In this document: one piece after another, positions 51,826 to 61,706 of the stretch
Numbering within the stretch: position 1 is the stretch's first letter
Layout: each line of letters starts with the position of its first letter
NCBI RefSeq assembly: GCF_022429625.1
Contig: NZ_CP092483.1
Coordinates: forward strand, 310,001-374,000
Origin: Devosia lacusdianchii
GTDB lineage: Bacteria > Pseudomonadota > Alphaproteobacteria > Rhizobiales > Devosiaceae
Length of the DNA stretch: 64,000 nucleotides
Reading direction: 5' to 3'
Position numbers and translations under genes: made by a program
The notes under the pieces: model-generated
What the model saw: only the letters and a program-made list of their open reading frames with translations
What the model was told of the DNA's origin: nothing
Databases searched by the model: none

Positions 51826-52872
51826 ATGCGTATCGGGTTCTTCGTCAACGCCATTGAAAACGAAACTGCCAATTACTCCACCACGCACCTGGCGCTGGCG
51901 GCGCTCATGCGGGGTCACGACATCTGCTACCTGACGCCAGGCGACTTCGTGCTGCGGCCCGATGATAGCCTGGCGGTGCGAGCGCTGACGCTGCCGGCGT
52001 CCAACTACAAGAAGGCCGAGACCCTGTTCAAGGATTTGCAGGGCGACGCAACGACGGTCGAAACCATGAATGTTACCGAGATCGATGTGTTGCTGTTGCG
52101 CAATGATCCGTCCGAGGACGCGGCCGATCGGCCCTGGGCGGCCCATGTCGGCGCGGTATTCGGGCGTCTGGCCGCCGAGCGCGGCGTCATCGTGCTCAAC
52201 GACCCCGATGGGTTGGCCCAGGCACAGAACAAGCTCTATTTCCAGGATTTTCCGGCCTCGGTGCGGCCGGAAACCCTGATCTCCAAGAGCATCGAGGAAA
52301 TCCAGGGCTTCATCGAGAGCCAGAAGAAAGGCGTGATCCTCAAACCCCTCCAGGGCTCGGGCGGCAAGAACGTGTTCAAGATCGGCTCGCCCAAGGATTC
52401 GAACCTCAACCAGATCTTCGAGGCGGTGAGCGGCGAGGGCTATCTGATCGCTCAGGGCTTCATGCCTGAGGCAGCGGAGGGCGATGTGCGTTTCTTCCTG
52501 ATGAATGGGCTGCCGCTACAGCGCGACGGCAAGTACGCCGCATTCCGTCGCGCGCCGGCCAAGGGCGAAATCCGCTCCAACATTCATGCCGGTGGCAGCC
52601 CCGAGGCGATCGAAGTGACACCGACCATGCTCAAGATCGCCGAGACGGTGCGGCCCAAGCTCATCCAGGATGGCATGTTCCTCGTCGGGCTCGATATCGT
52701 CGGCGACAAGCTGCTCGAGATCAACGTGTTTACCCCCGGCGGGCTCAACAATCTCTCGCAGATGTACAAGACCGATTTCACGCAAACGGTCATCGAGGCG
52801 CTGGAGCAGAAGATTGTCATCCGCGACGGCTATCTGGGCCGCATCAGCAATCGGCAACTGGCGACGCTCTAG
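51826..52872 (+). CDS. GshB-like ATP-grasp ligase
   Basis: A 348-residue ATP-grasp enzyme with an N-terminal substrate domain (MRIGFFVNAIENETANYST). The ATP-binding domain has VILKPLQGSGGKNVFKI, the YLIAQGFMPEAAEGDVRFF segment and metal-site LVGLDIVGDKLLEINVFTPGGL. This is the pattern of prokaryotic glutathione synthetase. Two things argue for a different substrate: NVFTPGGL replaces the usual NVTSPT, and the partners are an amidohydrolase and a peptidase. It starts 9 nt after the peptidase stop, with GGAAA nearby, and closes a three-gene unit. True GshB is the alternative. Confidence 0.87.
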   Translation: MRIGFFVNAIENETANYSTTHLALAALMRGHDICYLTPGDFVLRPDDSLAVRALTLPASNYKKAETLFKDLQGDATTVETMNVTEIDVLLLRNDPSEDAADRPWAAHVGAVFGRLAAERGVIVLNDPDGLAQAQNKLYFQDFPASVRPETLISKSIEEIQGFIESQKKGVILKPLQGSGGKNVFKIGSPKDSNLNQIFEAVSGEGYLIAQGFMPEAAEGDVRFFLMNGLPLQRDGKYAAFRRAPAKGEIRSNIHAGGSPEAIEVTPTMLKIAETVRPKLIQDGMFLVGLDIVGDKLLEINVFTPGGLNNLSQMYKTDFTQTVIEALEQKIVIRDGYLGRISNRQLATL

Positions 52873-53870
52873 CCCCGGCGTGGAATTTCGCCGGTGCTGC
52901 GGCCCCAGCGTACGACGCAGTCGAACACCCGCTGCACCGGCGGCTCGCTCGGACCTCGCTCGATGATGTCGGCCAATGCCGCGCTCACCTCGCCGGGCGG
53001 CGGCATGATGGTGGTGATGGAATGACTGTCCCAGCCCGCCACGGCCACCCCGTCATGACCGACGATGGCAAGGTCCCCGGGCACGTTGATGCCGAGGAGG
53101 GCGGCCGCATCCTTGACGCCGATCGCCATCAGGTCATTGGCGCAGACCAGCACATCGGGCCGCATGCGCCGCAACAGGAGCGCGGCTTCCTTGTAGCCTG
53201 AATCGTAGGAGTAGTCGCCGTGCTCGACGATATCGAAAGCGAGGCCATGCGCTTTGAGCGCGGTTGCGAACCAGCCCATGCGCTGTTTGTCGATGTGGCT
53301 CGAAGCCCGCCCTGAAAGATAGACGAAGTGCCGACGCCCCTGCGCCACCAGATGATCGACGATCTCAGCCGTTGCGGCACCGGCGTCGAGCCGCACATCC
53401 GATACGGCGCGACCATCGAGCGGCTCCGATGACGCGACGACCAGCTCCGCTGAGCGGAAGATGTCGACGGCGTCGTCGATCGATACCGCGTCCGAACAGA
53501 GCACCACATGATCGACCTGATAGGTCGAGGCGATGCGCATGAGCTGGCTGCGATCTTCGTGATTGGCGCAGCAGAGCAGCAGCGGCATGCGCTCGCGGGC
53601 CTGCAGGTGGTGAATGAGCTGGTCAAGCCCTTCGCCTTCGGCCGGGTTGGCAACGGTGTTCACCACCAAGGCCACAAGACGCGATTGGCTGTTGTTGAGC
53701 GAGCGGGCCATGGCATTGGGCCGGAAGCCATGCTCGTCGGCGAGCGCCAGGATGCGCTCGCGTGTCTTGGGCTTGATGCTGGAGTCAGCCGAGAAGGCGC
53801 GCGAGATGGTGGCCGAGGAGACGCCGGCGAGCTTGGCCAGTTCTACCGATGTCAGCCCTTTGCGTCGCAC
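52869..53870 (-). CDS. LacI-family transcriptional repressor
   Basis: A 333-residue protein. The helix-turn-helix and hinge (SVELAKLAGVSSATISRAFS, RPNAMARSLNNSQS) is followed by a periplasmic-binding-like sugar domain ending VVRWGRSTGEIPRR. GTG 53870 follows AAGAGG and avoids overlap with the upstream oxidoreductase gene; a TTG start at 53909 is the alternative. It lies 25 nt downstream of the oxidoreductase gene on the same strand. Two matching operator-like sites occur in the divergent promoter region at 54904-55095, so it probably regulates both directions and itself. Confidence 0.92.
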   Translation of the reverse strand: MRRKGLTSVELAKLAGVSSATISRAFSADSSIKPKTRERILALADEHGFRPNAMARSLNNSQSRLVALVVNTVANPAEGEGLDQLIHHLQARERMPLLLCCANHEDRSQLMRIASTYQVDHVVLCSDAVSIDDAVDIFRSAELVVASSEPLDGRAVSDVRLDAGAATAEIVDHLVAQGRRHFVYLSGRASSHIDKQRMGWFATALKAHGLAFDIVEHGDYSYDSGYKEAALLLRRMRPDVLVCANDLMAIGVKDAAALLGINVPGDLAIVGHDGVAVAGWDSHSITTIMPPPGEVSAALADIIERGPSEPPVQRVFDCVVRWGRSTGEIPRRG

Positions 53871-53895
53871 GAGTGCTGCCTCTTCTGCCCCACGA

Positions 53896-54903
53896 TCAGG
53901 ACGCCGCAACCTCTATCGCAATTGGTTCGCCATCGCGAGAGGCCGATGCCTTGATCGCGTCCCACAGCCGGGCAAAGCGCAGGCCATTGGCGACGGTCGA
54001 CGGGTTGGCCAGCCTGCCGTCGCGAACCGCTTGGAACGTGTGCATCGGCGTGTCGCGGATTTCCATCTCTTCGCGCGGCTCGGCAACCCCCTCGATCATC
54101 ACCTCGCGCCACTTGCCCCAGGCATCGATGCGCACGATCGCCTTGGAATAAAAGACGGTGATGGCCGAAGCGCAGCCCGGAGGGCCTTCACCGGCGGCGT
54201 TGAAGGTCACGAGAGCCCCGTTGCTGAGACGGGCGGCAACGGCGGTCACGAGGTCAACCTTGAGGCCGCGATTGTTGGCGAAAGCGGAGAGGCGTTCGAA
54301 TTCGGCATCGGCGAGCACGCAGACAGTGTTCATCATGTGGGCGCCGGTGTCGAACATAAAGCCGCCACCCGAAATTTCGGGCTGCTGCTTCCACTGCCCG
54401 GCATATTGCTTGGCCCAGCCTTCCCAGATCGAGGCGTTGACGGTGACGAGGTCGCCGAAATCGCCGCGGCGAGCGCGTTCCTTGGTATCGTGGACAAGCG
54501 GGGACAGGCCACCCTGGAAGGCGATGACAATGGTCCGCCCCGTGCGTTTCTCGGCTTCGGCGAGCGCCAGCGCTTCATCGACGGTGGTCACCATCGGCTT
54601 TTCCAGCAGCAGGTCATAGCCCGCTTCGATCACGGCCAAAGCGTTGGCGCCGTGGAAGACATGGGGGGTCGACACATAGACCGCGTCCATCTGTCCCTGC
54701 ATCGCCTTCAGCATGGCATCGGCGTCAGGATACTCGGCCGGCCGCGCCGCGCCGGCGGCTTCGCAGGTGTCGCCGAACCGCTGCCGCGAGACGATGCTGA
54801 CTTCGGCCGAGGCGACGATCCTGACGTCGTCCATGGCTGCCCAGCCCTTGGCGTAATCCGCCGCCTTGAGGCCGGCCCCGATGACTCCCAGTCGCAAAAC
54901 CAT
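53896..54903 (-). CDS. Gfo/Idh/MocA-family sugar oxidoreductase
   Basis: A 335-residue protein with N-terminal VIGAGLKAADYAKGW (Rossmann), STPHVFHGANALAVIEAG, the LLEKPMVTT signature and a C-terminal domain with SGGGFMFDTGAHMMN. It oxidises or reduces a sugar or polyol with NAD(P). It is divergent from a ThuA-like gene, a partnership frequent in sugar catabolic loci of this class. The LacI-type gene that follows regulates the unit by inference. Confidence 0.88.
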   Translation of the reverse strand: MVLRLGVIGAGLKAADYAKGWAAMDDVRIVASAEVSIVSRQRFGDTCEAAGAARPAEYPDADAMLKAMQGQMDAVYVSTPHVFHGANALAVIEAGYDLLLEKPMVTTVDEALALAEAEKRTGRTIVIAFQGGLSPLVHDTKERARRGDFGDLVTVNASIWEGWAKQYAGQWKQQPEISGGGFMFDTGAHMMNTVCVLADAEFERLSAFANNRGLKVDLVTAVAARLSNGALVTFNAAGEGPPGCASAITVFYSKAIVRIDAWGKWREVMIEGVAEPREEMEIRDTPMHTFQAVRDGRLANPSTVANGLRFARLWDAIKASASRDGEPIAIEVAAS

Positions 54904-54926
54904 GCTGATCTCCTCCGATTTGCGGC

Positions 54927-54939
54927 AACGTGTACATCA
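54927..54939. promoter_or_regulatory. LacI-type operator copy 1
   Basis: AACGTGTACATCA, identical over 13 bp to the copy at 55025-55037 and in the same orientation. It lies 24-36 nt upstream of the minus-strand oxidoreductase start. The right half (TGTACA) is well kept and the left half is degenerate. Confidence 0.65.
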
Positions 54940-55020
54940 CGGAATAATACGTCGCAAACGCGAAAACGACGGTCAGGCAAAAAGATCCGGAACCAATGCG
55001 ACTGCATCTTGTCGAAAAAA

Positions 55021-55034
55021 TGTAAACGTGTACA
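55021..55034. promoter_or_regulatory. LacI-type operator copy 2
   Basis: TGTAAACGTGTACA is a 14-bp near-perfect palindrome with a central CG, as LacI/GalR repressors prefer. It lies 62 nt upstream of the ThuA-like start, about 98 bp from copy 1, a spacing that could allow looping. Confidence 0.75.
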
Positions 55035-55095
55035 TCATAGCGCCGCTAATCAGTCGGCCGCCATTTAAGCTGATCGCCTTGCTAGGAGACGGAGC

Positions 55096-55824
55096 GTGAC
55101 TATTCGCCTGACCATCTGGAACGAAGGCCGCCACGAGAAGAATGATCCCCCGGTGGCCAGGATCTATCCCGATGGAATGGACGGCGCCATAGCCGCCGGC
55201 CTTAGGGATCGTGACTTCACCATCGAGCGGCGCTCAATAGACGACCCGGAACAGGGCCTGACCCAGGAACTGCTCGATCGTACCGACGTGCTGACCTGGT
55301 GGGGGCACGTGGCCCATGACGAGGTCAGAGACGAGATCATCGACCGGGTGCAGCAGCGGGTCCTCGCCGGCATGGGCCTTGTGGTGCTGCATTCGGGCCA
55401 CCACTCCAAGATGTTCCGCCGCATGATGGGCACCAATTGCAACCTGGCCTGGCGCGAACTGCCCGAGGGCGATCTCGAGCGCGTCTGGGTCACCAATCCC
55501 AATCACCCGATCGCCGAGGGCCTGCCGCCTTTCTTCGAGATTCCGCAATCCGAAATGTATGGCGAGCCCTTCGACATTCCGGCCGCTGACGAGATCATCT
55601 TCATGAGCTGGTACAGGGGCGGCGAAGTGTTCCGCTCAGGCCTCACCTTCTATCGCGGGCTGGGCCGCATCTTCTACTTCTCGCCCGGGCACGAGACGTT
55701 TCCGATCTATCACAACCCGATGGTGCACACGGTCATCGGCAATGGCATCGAGTGGGCGATGCGGCCCCATAGCGGGGCGCGCAAGCTGGACAACTGGCAC
55801 CGAAAGGAGCCGATCCACCGCTAG
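55096..55824 (+). CDS. ThuA-like protein (glutamine amidotransferase-like fold)
   Basis: A 242-residue protein with the ThuA family features: IRLTIWNEGRHE at the start, DVLTWWGHVAHDEV, GLVVLHSGHHSKMF, NPNHPIAEGLP and FYFSPGHETFP. ThuA proteins are linked to uptake and modification of trehalose and related disaccharides; the reaction is not settled. GTG 55096 follows TAGGAGACGG. It is divergent from the Gfo/Idh gene and under the same operators. The stop shares a CTAG with the convergent CDF gene. Confidence 0.9.
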   Translation: MTIRLTIWNEGRHEKNDPPVARIYPDGMDGAIAAGLRDRDFTIERRSIDDPEQGLTQELLDRTDVLTWWGHVAHDEVRDEIIDRVQQRVLAGMGLVVLHSGHHSKMFRRMMGTNCNLAWRELPEGDLERVWVTNPNHPIAEGLPPFFEIPQSEMYGEPFDIPAADEIIFMSWYRGGEVFRSGLTFYRGLGRIFYFSPGHETFPIYHNPMVHTVIGNGIEWAMRPHSGARKLDNWHRKEPIHR

Positions 55825-56882
55825 GGAATGGCCTCGGGAGCCATGGCGCAGTTCGGTCCACCATCGTTCCACACAATCTCGATGGTCGAATGGGAGATAC
55901 TGTAATCGGCCATCAGCGCAGCCTTGACCGCCTGTGTCACCGCGCCGGCATCGGCGCCGGGCGATAGCGCGATCTCGAGCGTCGCCACCGGCTTGCCCGA
56001 GGTGATCGACCATACGTGCACATGTCCGACCGCCTTGAGGCCGGGCACCTTGGCGACCAGTGCCTTGCTCAAATCCTCGATGATGACGTTACCCGGCGTG
56101 CCTTCCATCAGGATGTGCAGTGAGCCGCGGAACAGGCGCCAGGCAGCGCGCAGGATCAGCACCGAGACCAGTACCGATAGGATCGGGTCGATTGGCATCC
56201 ACCCGGTCAGCCAGATGACGATGGCGGCGGTGATGGCGGCGACTGATCCCAGCAGGTCGCCCATGACATGGAGCAAGGCACCCCGAATATTGACATGCTC
56301 CTTGTCGCCTCGCGACAGGATCAGGAAGACGGCGATATTGACCAGCAGACCCAGCACCGCGACGATGAACATCGGGCCGGCCAACACCTCCGATGGGTTG
56401 AACAGGCGCTGGGCCGCCTCATAGATGATCCAGCCGGCTACCAGGAACAGGGTGACCGCATTGATCAGGCCGGCGACCACTTCGAGCCGCATATAGCCAA
56501 ACGTACGCTGACCATCCGAAGCGCGCCGGCCGAAGCGGAAGGCGGCCCAGGATAGCAGCAGAGCGGCCGCATCGGTGAACATGTGGCCGGCGTCGGCGAT
56601 AAGGGCCAGTGAACCCGAGAGCACCCCGCCCACCACTTCGGCGCCCATGAAGCCCGCAGTCAGCAAGAAGCCGATCAGCACCAACTTCTCATTGCTGGCG
56701 CTGACCTTGGGGGCATGGCTGTGGTCGTGGCCGGAATGGTCGTGGTCGCTGTGATCGTCGTGCTTGTGACCGGGCTCGGCATGATCGTGCCCTGAATGGT
56801 CGTGATCATGCTCTTCATGCTCGTGCCCCGCATGGTCATTGCCATGGGCCAGGCTGCTTTGGTCCCTGCTACCGGTCGCCAC
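55821..56882 (-). CDS. Cation diffusion facilitator (zinc exporter) with His-rich N-terminus
   Basis: A 353-residue CDF transporter. The first 57 residues hold about twenty His in HDH/HEH/HSGHDH patterns, a cytoplasmic metal buffer or sensor. Six TM helices follow with the metal site ALIADAGHMFTDAAAL (His-x-x-x-Asp of helix 2) and LLHVMGDLLGSVAA (helix 5). The C-terminal domain has VHVWSITSGKPVATLEI. This is the CzcD/ZitB zinc/cadmium/cobalt type, driven by proton antiport. GTG 56882 follows GGATGGAG. Downstream of an ArsR gene with an operator between them, so it is expected to be induced by Zn, Co or Cd. Confidence 0.93.
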   Translation of the reverse strand: MATGSRDQSSLAHGNDHAGHEHEEHDHDHSGHDHAEPGHKHDDHSDHDHSGHDHSHAPKVSASNEKLVLIGFLLTAGFMGAEVVGGVLSGSLALIADAGHMFTDAAALLLSWAAFRFGRRASDGQRTFGYMRLEVVAGLINAVTLFLVAGWIIYEAAQRLFNPSEVLAGPMFIVAVLGLLVNIAVFLILSRGDKEHVNIRGALLHVMGDLLGSVAAITAAIVIWLTGWMPIDPILSVLVSVLILRAAWRLFRGSLHILMEGTPGNVIIEDLSKALVAKVPGLKAVGHVHVWSITSGKPVATLEIALSPGADAGAVTQAVKAALMADYSISHSTIEIVWNDGGPNCAMAPEAIP

Positions 56883-56905
56883 AATCGTACTCCATCCATA
56901 TCACC

Positions 56906-56929
56906 TTCATATGAATACATGTTCATATG
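56906..56929. promoter_or_regulatory. ArsR/SmtB-type operator
   Basis: CATATGAA (56908-56915) and TTCATATG (56922-56929) form a perfect inverted repeat around TACATG. The left arm itself also lies in a TTCATATGAA palindrome (56906-56915). It resembles the ATATGAA-N-TTCATAT operators of zinc-sensing ArsR proteins and lies 24-47 nt upstream of the CDF start. Confidence 0.75.
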
Positions 56930-56965
56930 TTGAATTTCAAGCCTTATGGAGTGGTCGTCGTGCGG

Positions 56966-57280
56966 TCACGTGTCGCTGTCGTCGCTACGGCCCTCCATGG
57001 CGTGCTCGATCATGTCTGCAAGCATGCGGGCGATGTGCTCGTCCGCTGCTTCGTAAAACACCTGTTTGTTGCGCCGCGTTCCCCGCACCAGCCGCGCGGC
57101 CCGCAGCAGACGCAGATGGTGGCTGACAAGCGACGGCGAGGCGGCAACGGCCTTGGCGATATCGCCGACGGCGATCGGTTCGGACAGGCAGGCCAGCAGC
57201 ACGCGCAGGCGGGTGGGGTCGCCCAGCAGGCGATAGGTCTCGGCGATGACGGCGATCTGGGCGTCGCTGGGAAGGGTCAC
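56966..57280 (-). CDS. ArsR/SmtB-family metal-responsive repressor
   Basis: A 104-residue winged-helix protein: TYRLLGDPTRLRVLLACL, VGDIAKAVAASPSLVSHHLRLLRAARLV (recognition helix) and the wing GTRRNKQVFYEAA. No ELCVCDL Cys motif is present. The C-terminal helix DEHIARMLADMIEHAME lines up with the alpha-5 zinc site of CzrA/SmtB, keeping Asp, His and His with the fourth ligand replaced by Glu. It should therefore sense Zn(II) or Co(II). GTG 57280 starts the frame. The operator lies after this gene and before the exporter gene. Confidence 0.92.
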   Translation of the reverse strand: MTLPSDAQIAVIAETYRLLGDPTRLRVLLACLSEPIAVGDIAKAVAASPSLVSHHLRLLRAARLVRGTRRNKQVFYEAADEHIARMLADMIEHAMEGRSDDSDT

Positions 57281-57345
57281 GTGCTGTCTCTCAGGGCTTG
57301 CTGGCTCAAGAGGTAGGCCGCTTCGACACGGCGCGCCAGCCCCGC

Positions 57346-59223
<1,878 letters not shown>

Positions 59224-59305
59224 ACCAGCATGATAGCGGTGGGCGAAGGAGGGGGGAAGTTACTGAGTCGTAAGGATTGGCCGAGGTGTATCCAGCTTCC
59301 TACGG

Positions 59306-59388
59306 CGCTTCCCGCGGACTTGATCCGGGGGTCTCTGGCCACTTGTGCCGCGCTGAGGGCGACCCGCGGATCAAGTCCGCGGGCAGCG
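59306..59388. repeat. Long inverted repeat, possible mobile palindromic element
   Basis: Arm 59306-59333 and arm 59361-59388 are near-complementary: the first arm carries CCCGCGGACTTGATCCG and the second CGGATCAAGTCCGCGGG, with few mismatches and a 27-base loop. It sits between two minus-strand genes. It may act as a transcript-end hairpin for the aldo/keto reductase but resembles the short dispersed CGCGGACTTGATCCG repeats known between genes in alphaproteobacteria. Confidence 0.75.
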
Positions 59389-59411
59389 ATTGTGGGTAGG
59401 GTGAATCGCAG

Positions 59412-60401
59412 CTAGTACCGCTCGAAGGCCTTGGGCTTGTTGCCCATGATGGCTTCGATCTTCTCGATGACGTCGGGCGTCAGCTTGGCCTTGGACTTGA
59501 GAGCCGACAGATTGTCCTCGAGCTGGGCCTTCTTGGACGCGCCCAGGATGACCGTCGAGACATGCGGGTTGGCGAGGCACCAGAGCAAAGCCAGGTGGTG
59601 CACTGGCAGGCCGATCTCCTTGGCCAGTTTGGCGAGCTGGGCGATCTTTTCGAGCTTGGCCTTGCCGGCTTCGCTGGTCCATTCCTTCTTGAGCCACTCG
59701 TAGCCCGGCAGGTTCATGCGGCTGTCGGCTGGAATGCCGTCATTATACTTGCCGGTCAGGGCGCCGGAAGCCAGGGGCGACCAGATCGTGGTGCCCAGAC
59801 CCATGAGGTCATAGAGCGGCAGATAGTCGTGCTCGACCTTTTCGCGGACGAACAGGTTGTATTGCGGCTGCTCCATCTGCGGGCCGATGAGGTTGTTGGC
59901 CCGCGCGAAGGCCCAGGCCTCGGTGAGCTGCTGGGCGTTCCACTCGGACGTGCCCCAATACAGCACCTTGCCCTGGGTGATGAGGTTGTGCATCGCCCAG
60001 ACGGTTTCCTCGATCGGAGTATCGATGTCGGGGCGGTGGCAGAAGTAGAGATCGAGATAGTCGACCTGCAGCCGCTTGAGCGCGGCATGCGCCGCTTCGG
60101 TGACGTGCTTGCGCGACAGGCCCTTCTGCGTCGGCTTGGTGCCGCCCCAGAAGACCTTGGAGGAGACGGCGTAGCTGTCGCGGCTCCAGGCGAGCTTCTT
60201 GAGCGCAGCGCCCATCAGGGCTTCCGATTCGCCTGCCTCGTAGCCTTCGGCATTGTCGAAGAAATTGACGCCCTCGTCATAGGCCAGGCCCATCAGCGCC
60301 ATGGCTTCCTTTTCGTCCACCTGTTTGGAGAAGGTGACCCAGCTTCCGAGCGACAGCTCGCTGACCTTGAGGCCAGATTTGCCCAAGCGACGATATTCCA
60401 T
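59412..60401 (-). CDS. Aldo/keto reductase (potassium-channel beta-subunit-like group)
   Basis: A 329-residue TIM-barrel oxidoreductase: MEYRRLGKSGLKVSELSLGSW at the start, catalytic Asp and Tyr in NFFDNAEGYEAGESE, Lys in AVSSKVFWGG, His in LYFCHRPDID and the NADPH-binding VILGASKKAQLEDN. It is related to the YghZ/Kv-beta subgroup, which reduces aldehydes such as methylglyoxal; the substrate is not assigned. ATG 60401 is preferred to the longer frame. Confidence 0.92.
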   Translation of the reverse strand: MEYRRLGKSGLKVSELSLGSWVTFSKQVDEKEAMALMGLAYDEGVNFFDNAEGYEAGESEALMGAALKKLAWSRDSYAVSSKVFWGGTKPTQKGLSRKHVTEAAHAALKRLQVDYLDLYFCHRPDIDTPIEETVWAMHNLITQGKVLYWGTSEWNAQQLTEAWAFARANNLIGPQMEQPQYNLFVREKVEHDYLPLYDLMGLGTTIWSPLASGALTGKYNDGIPADSRMNLPGYEWLKKEWTSEAGKAKLEKIAQLAKLAKEIGLPVHHLALLWCLANPHVSTVILGASKKAQLEDNLSALKSKAKLTPDVIEKIEAIMGNKPKAFERY

Positions 60402-60572
60402 GATCGTGTCCCTGATTTTTTGCGGCTCCGCGACCGCCCTCATCTATCGGCAGGCGCCGATGGAGATAACGCTAATACGTCTTGTCCGGGTGTCTGTAAA
60501 GCCAGGCGCCGAGCGTCATTGAACCAGGCGTCGGCTGCGGCGTTGCAACCATAGATGCGAAAGGAAGCCAAT

Positions 60573-60947
60573 ATGCTCAAGGACAAGGATTCAGCGCCGA
60601 TCGTCGCTGTGAAGGATCTGGCGCGGGCCCGCGACTTCTATGCCAACAAGCTCGGCCTGGAACTGGTCAGGGGTGACGACAACGTCTTGGAGTTCAAGAC
60701 CGGCAAGACCACGCTGGCGGTTTATGTCTCAGACTACGCCGGCACCAACAAGGCCAATGCCGTCGTGTGGGACGGCGCCAGCGACATCGAGGCCATCGTC
60801 GCGGACCTGGCTTCGCGGGGCGTGACGTTCGAGCATTATCCCGACATGGGGATGGCCTATAAGGACGGCATCCATTCCAGCGGCGAGTTCAAGGCCGTCT
60901 GGCTCAAGGATCCTGATGGCAACATCCTGCATATCAACAGCATGTAG
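60573..60947 (+). CDS. VOC-superfamily (glyoxalase-like) protein
   Basis: A 124-residue protein with two beta-alpha-beta-beta-beta modules: VKDLARARDFYANKLGLEL and LEFKTGKTTLAVYV in the first; GMAYKDGIHSSGEFKAVWLKDPDGNILHI in the second. That is the standard glyoxalase/bleomycin-resistance/dioxygenase arrangement. No specific reaction can be read. ATG 60573 follows AAGGAAG. It converges on the HAD gene. Confidence 0.9.
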   Translation: MLKDKDSAPIVAVKDLARARDFYANKLGLELVRGDDNVLEFKTGKTTLAVYVSDYAGTNKANAVVWDGASDIEAIVADLASRGVTFEHYPDMGMAYKDGIHSSGEFKAVWLKDPDGNILHINSM

Positions 60948-60955
60948 CTGGGCGG

Positions 60956-61660
60956 CTACGGCCGCTCGCGCAGGAATTTCGCCAGGTCGTCCGTGATGTG
61001 ATGTACATGCGGGCCGGCGGCCCGGCCCAGTTCCCACGCCTCGACCTGCTCATGCGCGAAATCGGCGCTGGCGACGACCTGCACCGTCGACATGCCAACG
61101 TCATGAGGCACGACCAGATTCTTTTCCAGATCGTCGAACATCACCGCGCGGGTCGGGTCGATGCCGTGGAGAGCGAAAAAGCCGTCATAGGCTTCTCGGT
61201 GCGGCTTGGGCACGTAGGTCATGGCGCGGATATCGTGCACATGCTCGAAAAGGTCCGCGCCGCCAAGGCGCGCCAGCACTGCGCGGGCATGGCCGGTATC
61301 GCCATTGGTGAGGATGAACTTGCGGCCGGGCAGGGCACGTATGGCGTCAACCAGGTCTGGATGGGCATCGACGGGCGAATAATCGATAGCATGCACGGTG
61401 TTGAGGAAGTGGTCGGGGTCGACCTCGTGCTGGTGCATCAAACCGTTCAGCGTGGTGCCGAAGTCGCGATAATAGGTCTTCTGCAGATCGCGGGCCGCCT
61501 GGAACTCGAGCTTGGTCAGGTCCATCACATAATTGGTGATCCTGAGATCGATCTGGGCGAACAGATTGCAGGTGCGCGGGTAGAGGGTGTTGTCGAGATC
61601 GAACACCCAATCGGTGATGTGGCTGAGGCTGCGGACGGCAGGCGGCGAGAGATCGTTCAT
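60956..61660 (-). CDS. HAD-superfamily pyrimidine 5'-nucleotidase-like protein
   Basis: A 234-residue HAD hydrolase: WVFDLDNTLYP (nucleophile Asp), FILTNGDTGHARAVL (Thr/Asn motif II), Lys in YVPKPHREAYDGF and acid motif VMFDDLEKN. The arrangement and the RITNYVMDLTKLE cap follow the SDT1/PHM8 type, which dephosphorylates pyrimidine nucleotides. ATG 61660 is preferred (a start six codons earlier is possible). It is a single gene, separated from the next minus-strand gene by a strong hairpin. Confidence 0.9.
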   Translation of the reverse strand: MNDLSPPAVRSLSHITDWVFDLDNTLYPRTCNLFAQIDLRITNYVMDLTKLEFQAARDLQKTYYRDFGTTLNGLMHQHEVDPDHFLNTVHAIDYSPVDAHPDLVDAIRALPGRKFILTNGDTGHARAVLARLGGADLFEHVHDIRAMTYVPKPHREAYDGFFALHGIDPTRAVMFDDLEKNLVVPHDVGMSTVQVVASADFAHEQVEAWELGRAAGPHVHHITDDLAKFLRERP

Positions 61661-61706
61661 CGCCCCATCATGCCTCAAAAGGTTGAAGGTTTCATCTAAC
61701 GAGTGC

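Larger units (their letters stand above)
54904..55095. promoter_or_regulatory. Divergent promoter region of the oxidoreductase and ThuA-like genes
   Basis: 192 bases holding two LacI-type operator copies listed separately. The second is near-palindromic. One lies close to each start. Confidence 0.7.

Noticed and set aside
53614..55068. 484-residue plus-strand frame
   Set aside because: It runs antisense through the LacI and Gfo/Idh genes, both with full family motifs; shadow frame in GC-rich DNA.
59562..60554. 330-residue plus-strand frame
   Set aside because: Antisense to the aldo/keto reductase gene, no domain.
60998..61699. 233-residue plus-strand frame
   Set aside because: Antisense to the HAD gene, which has all four HAD motifs.
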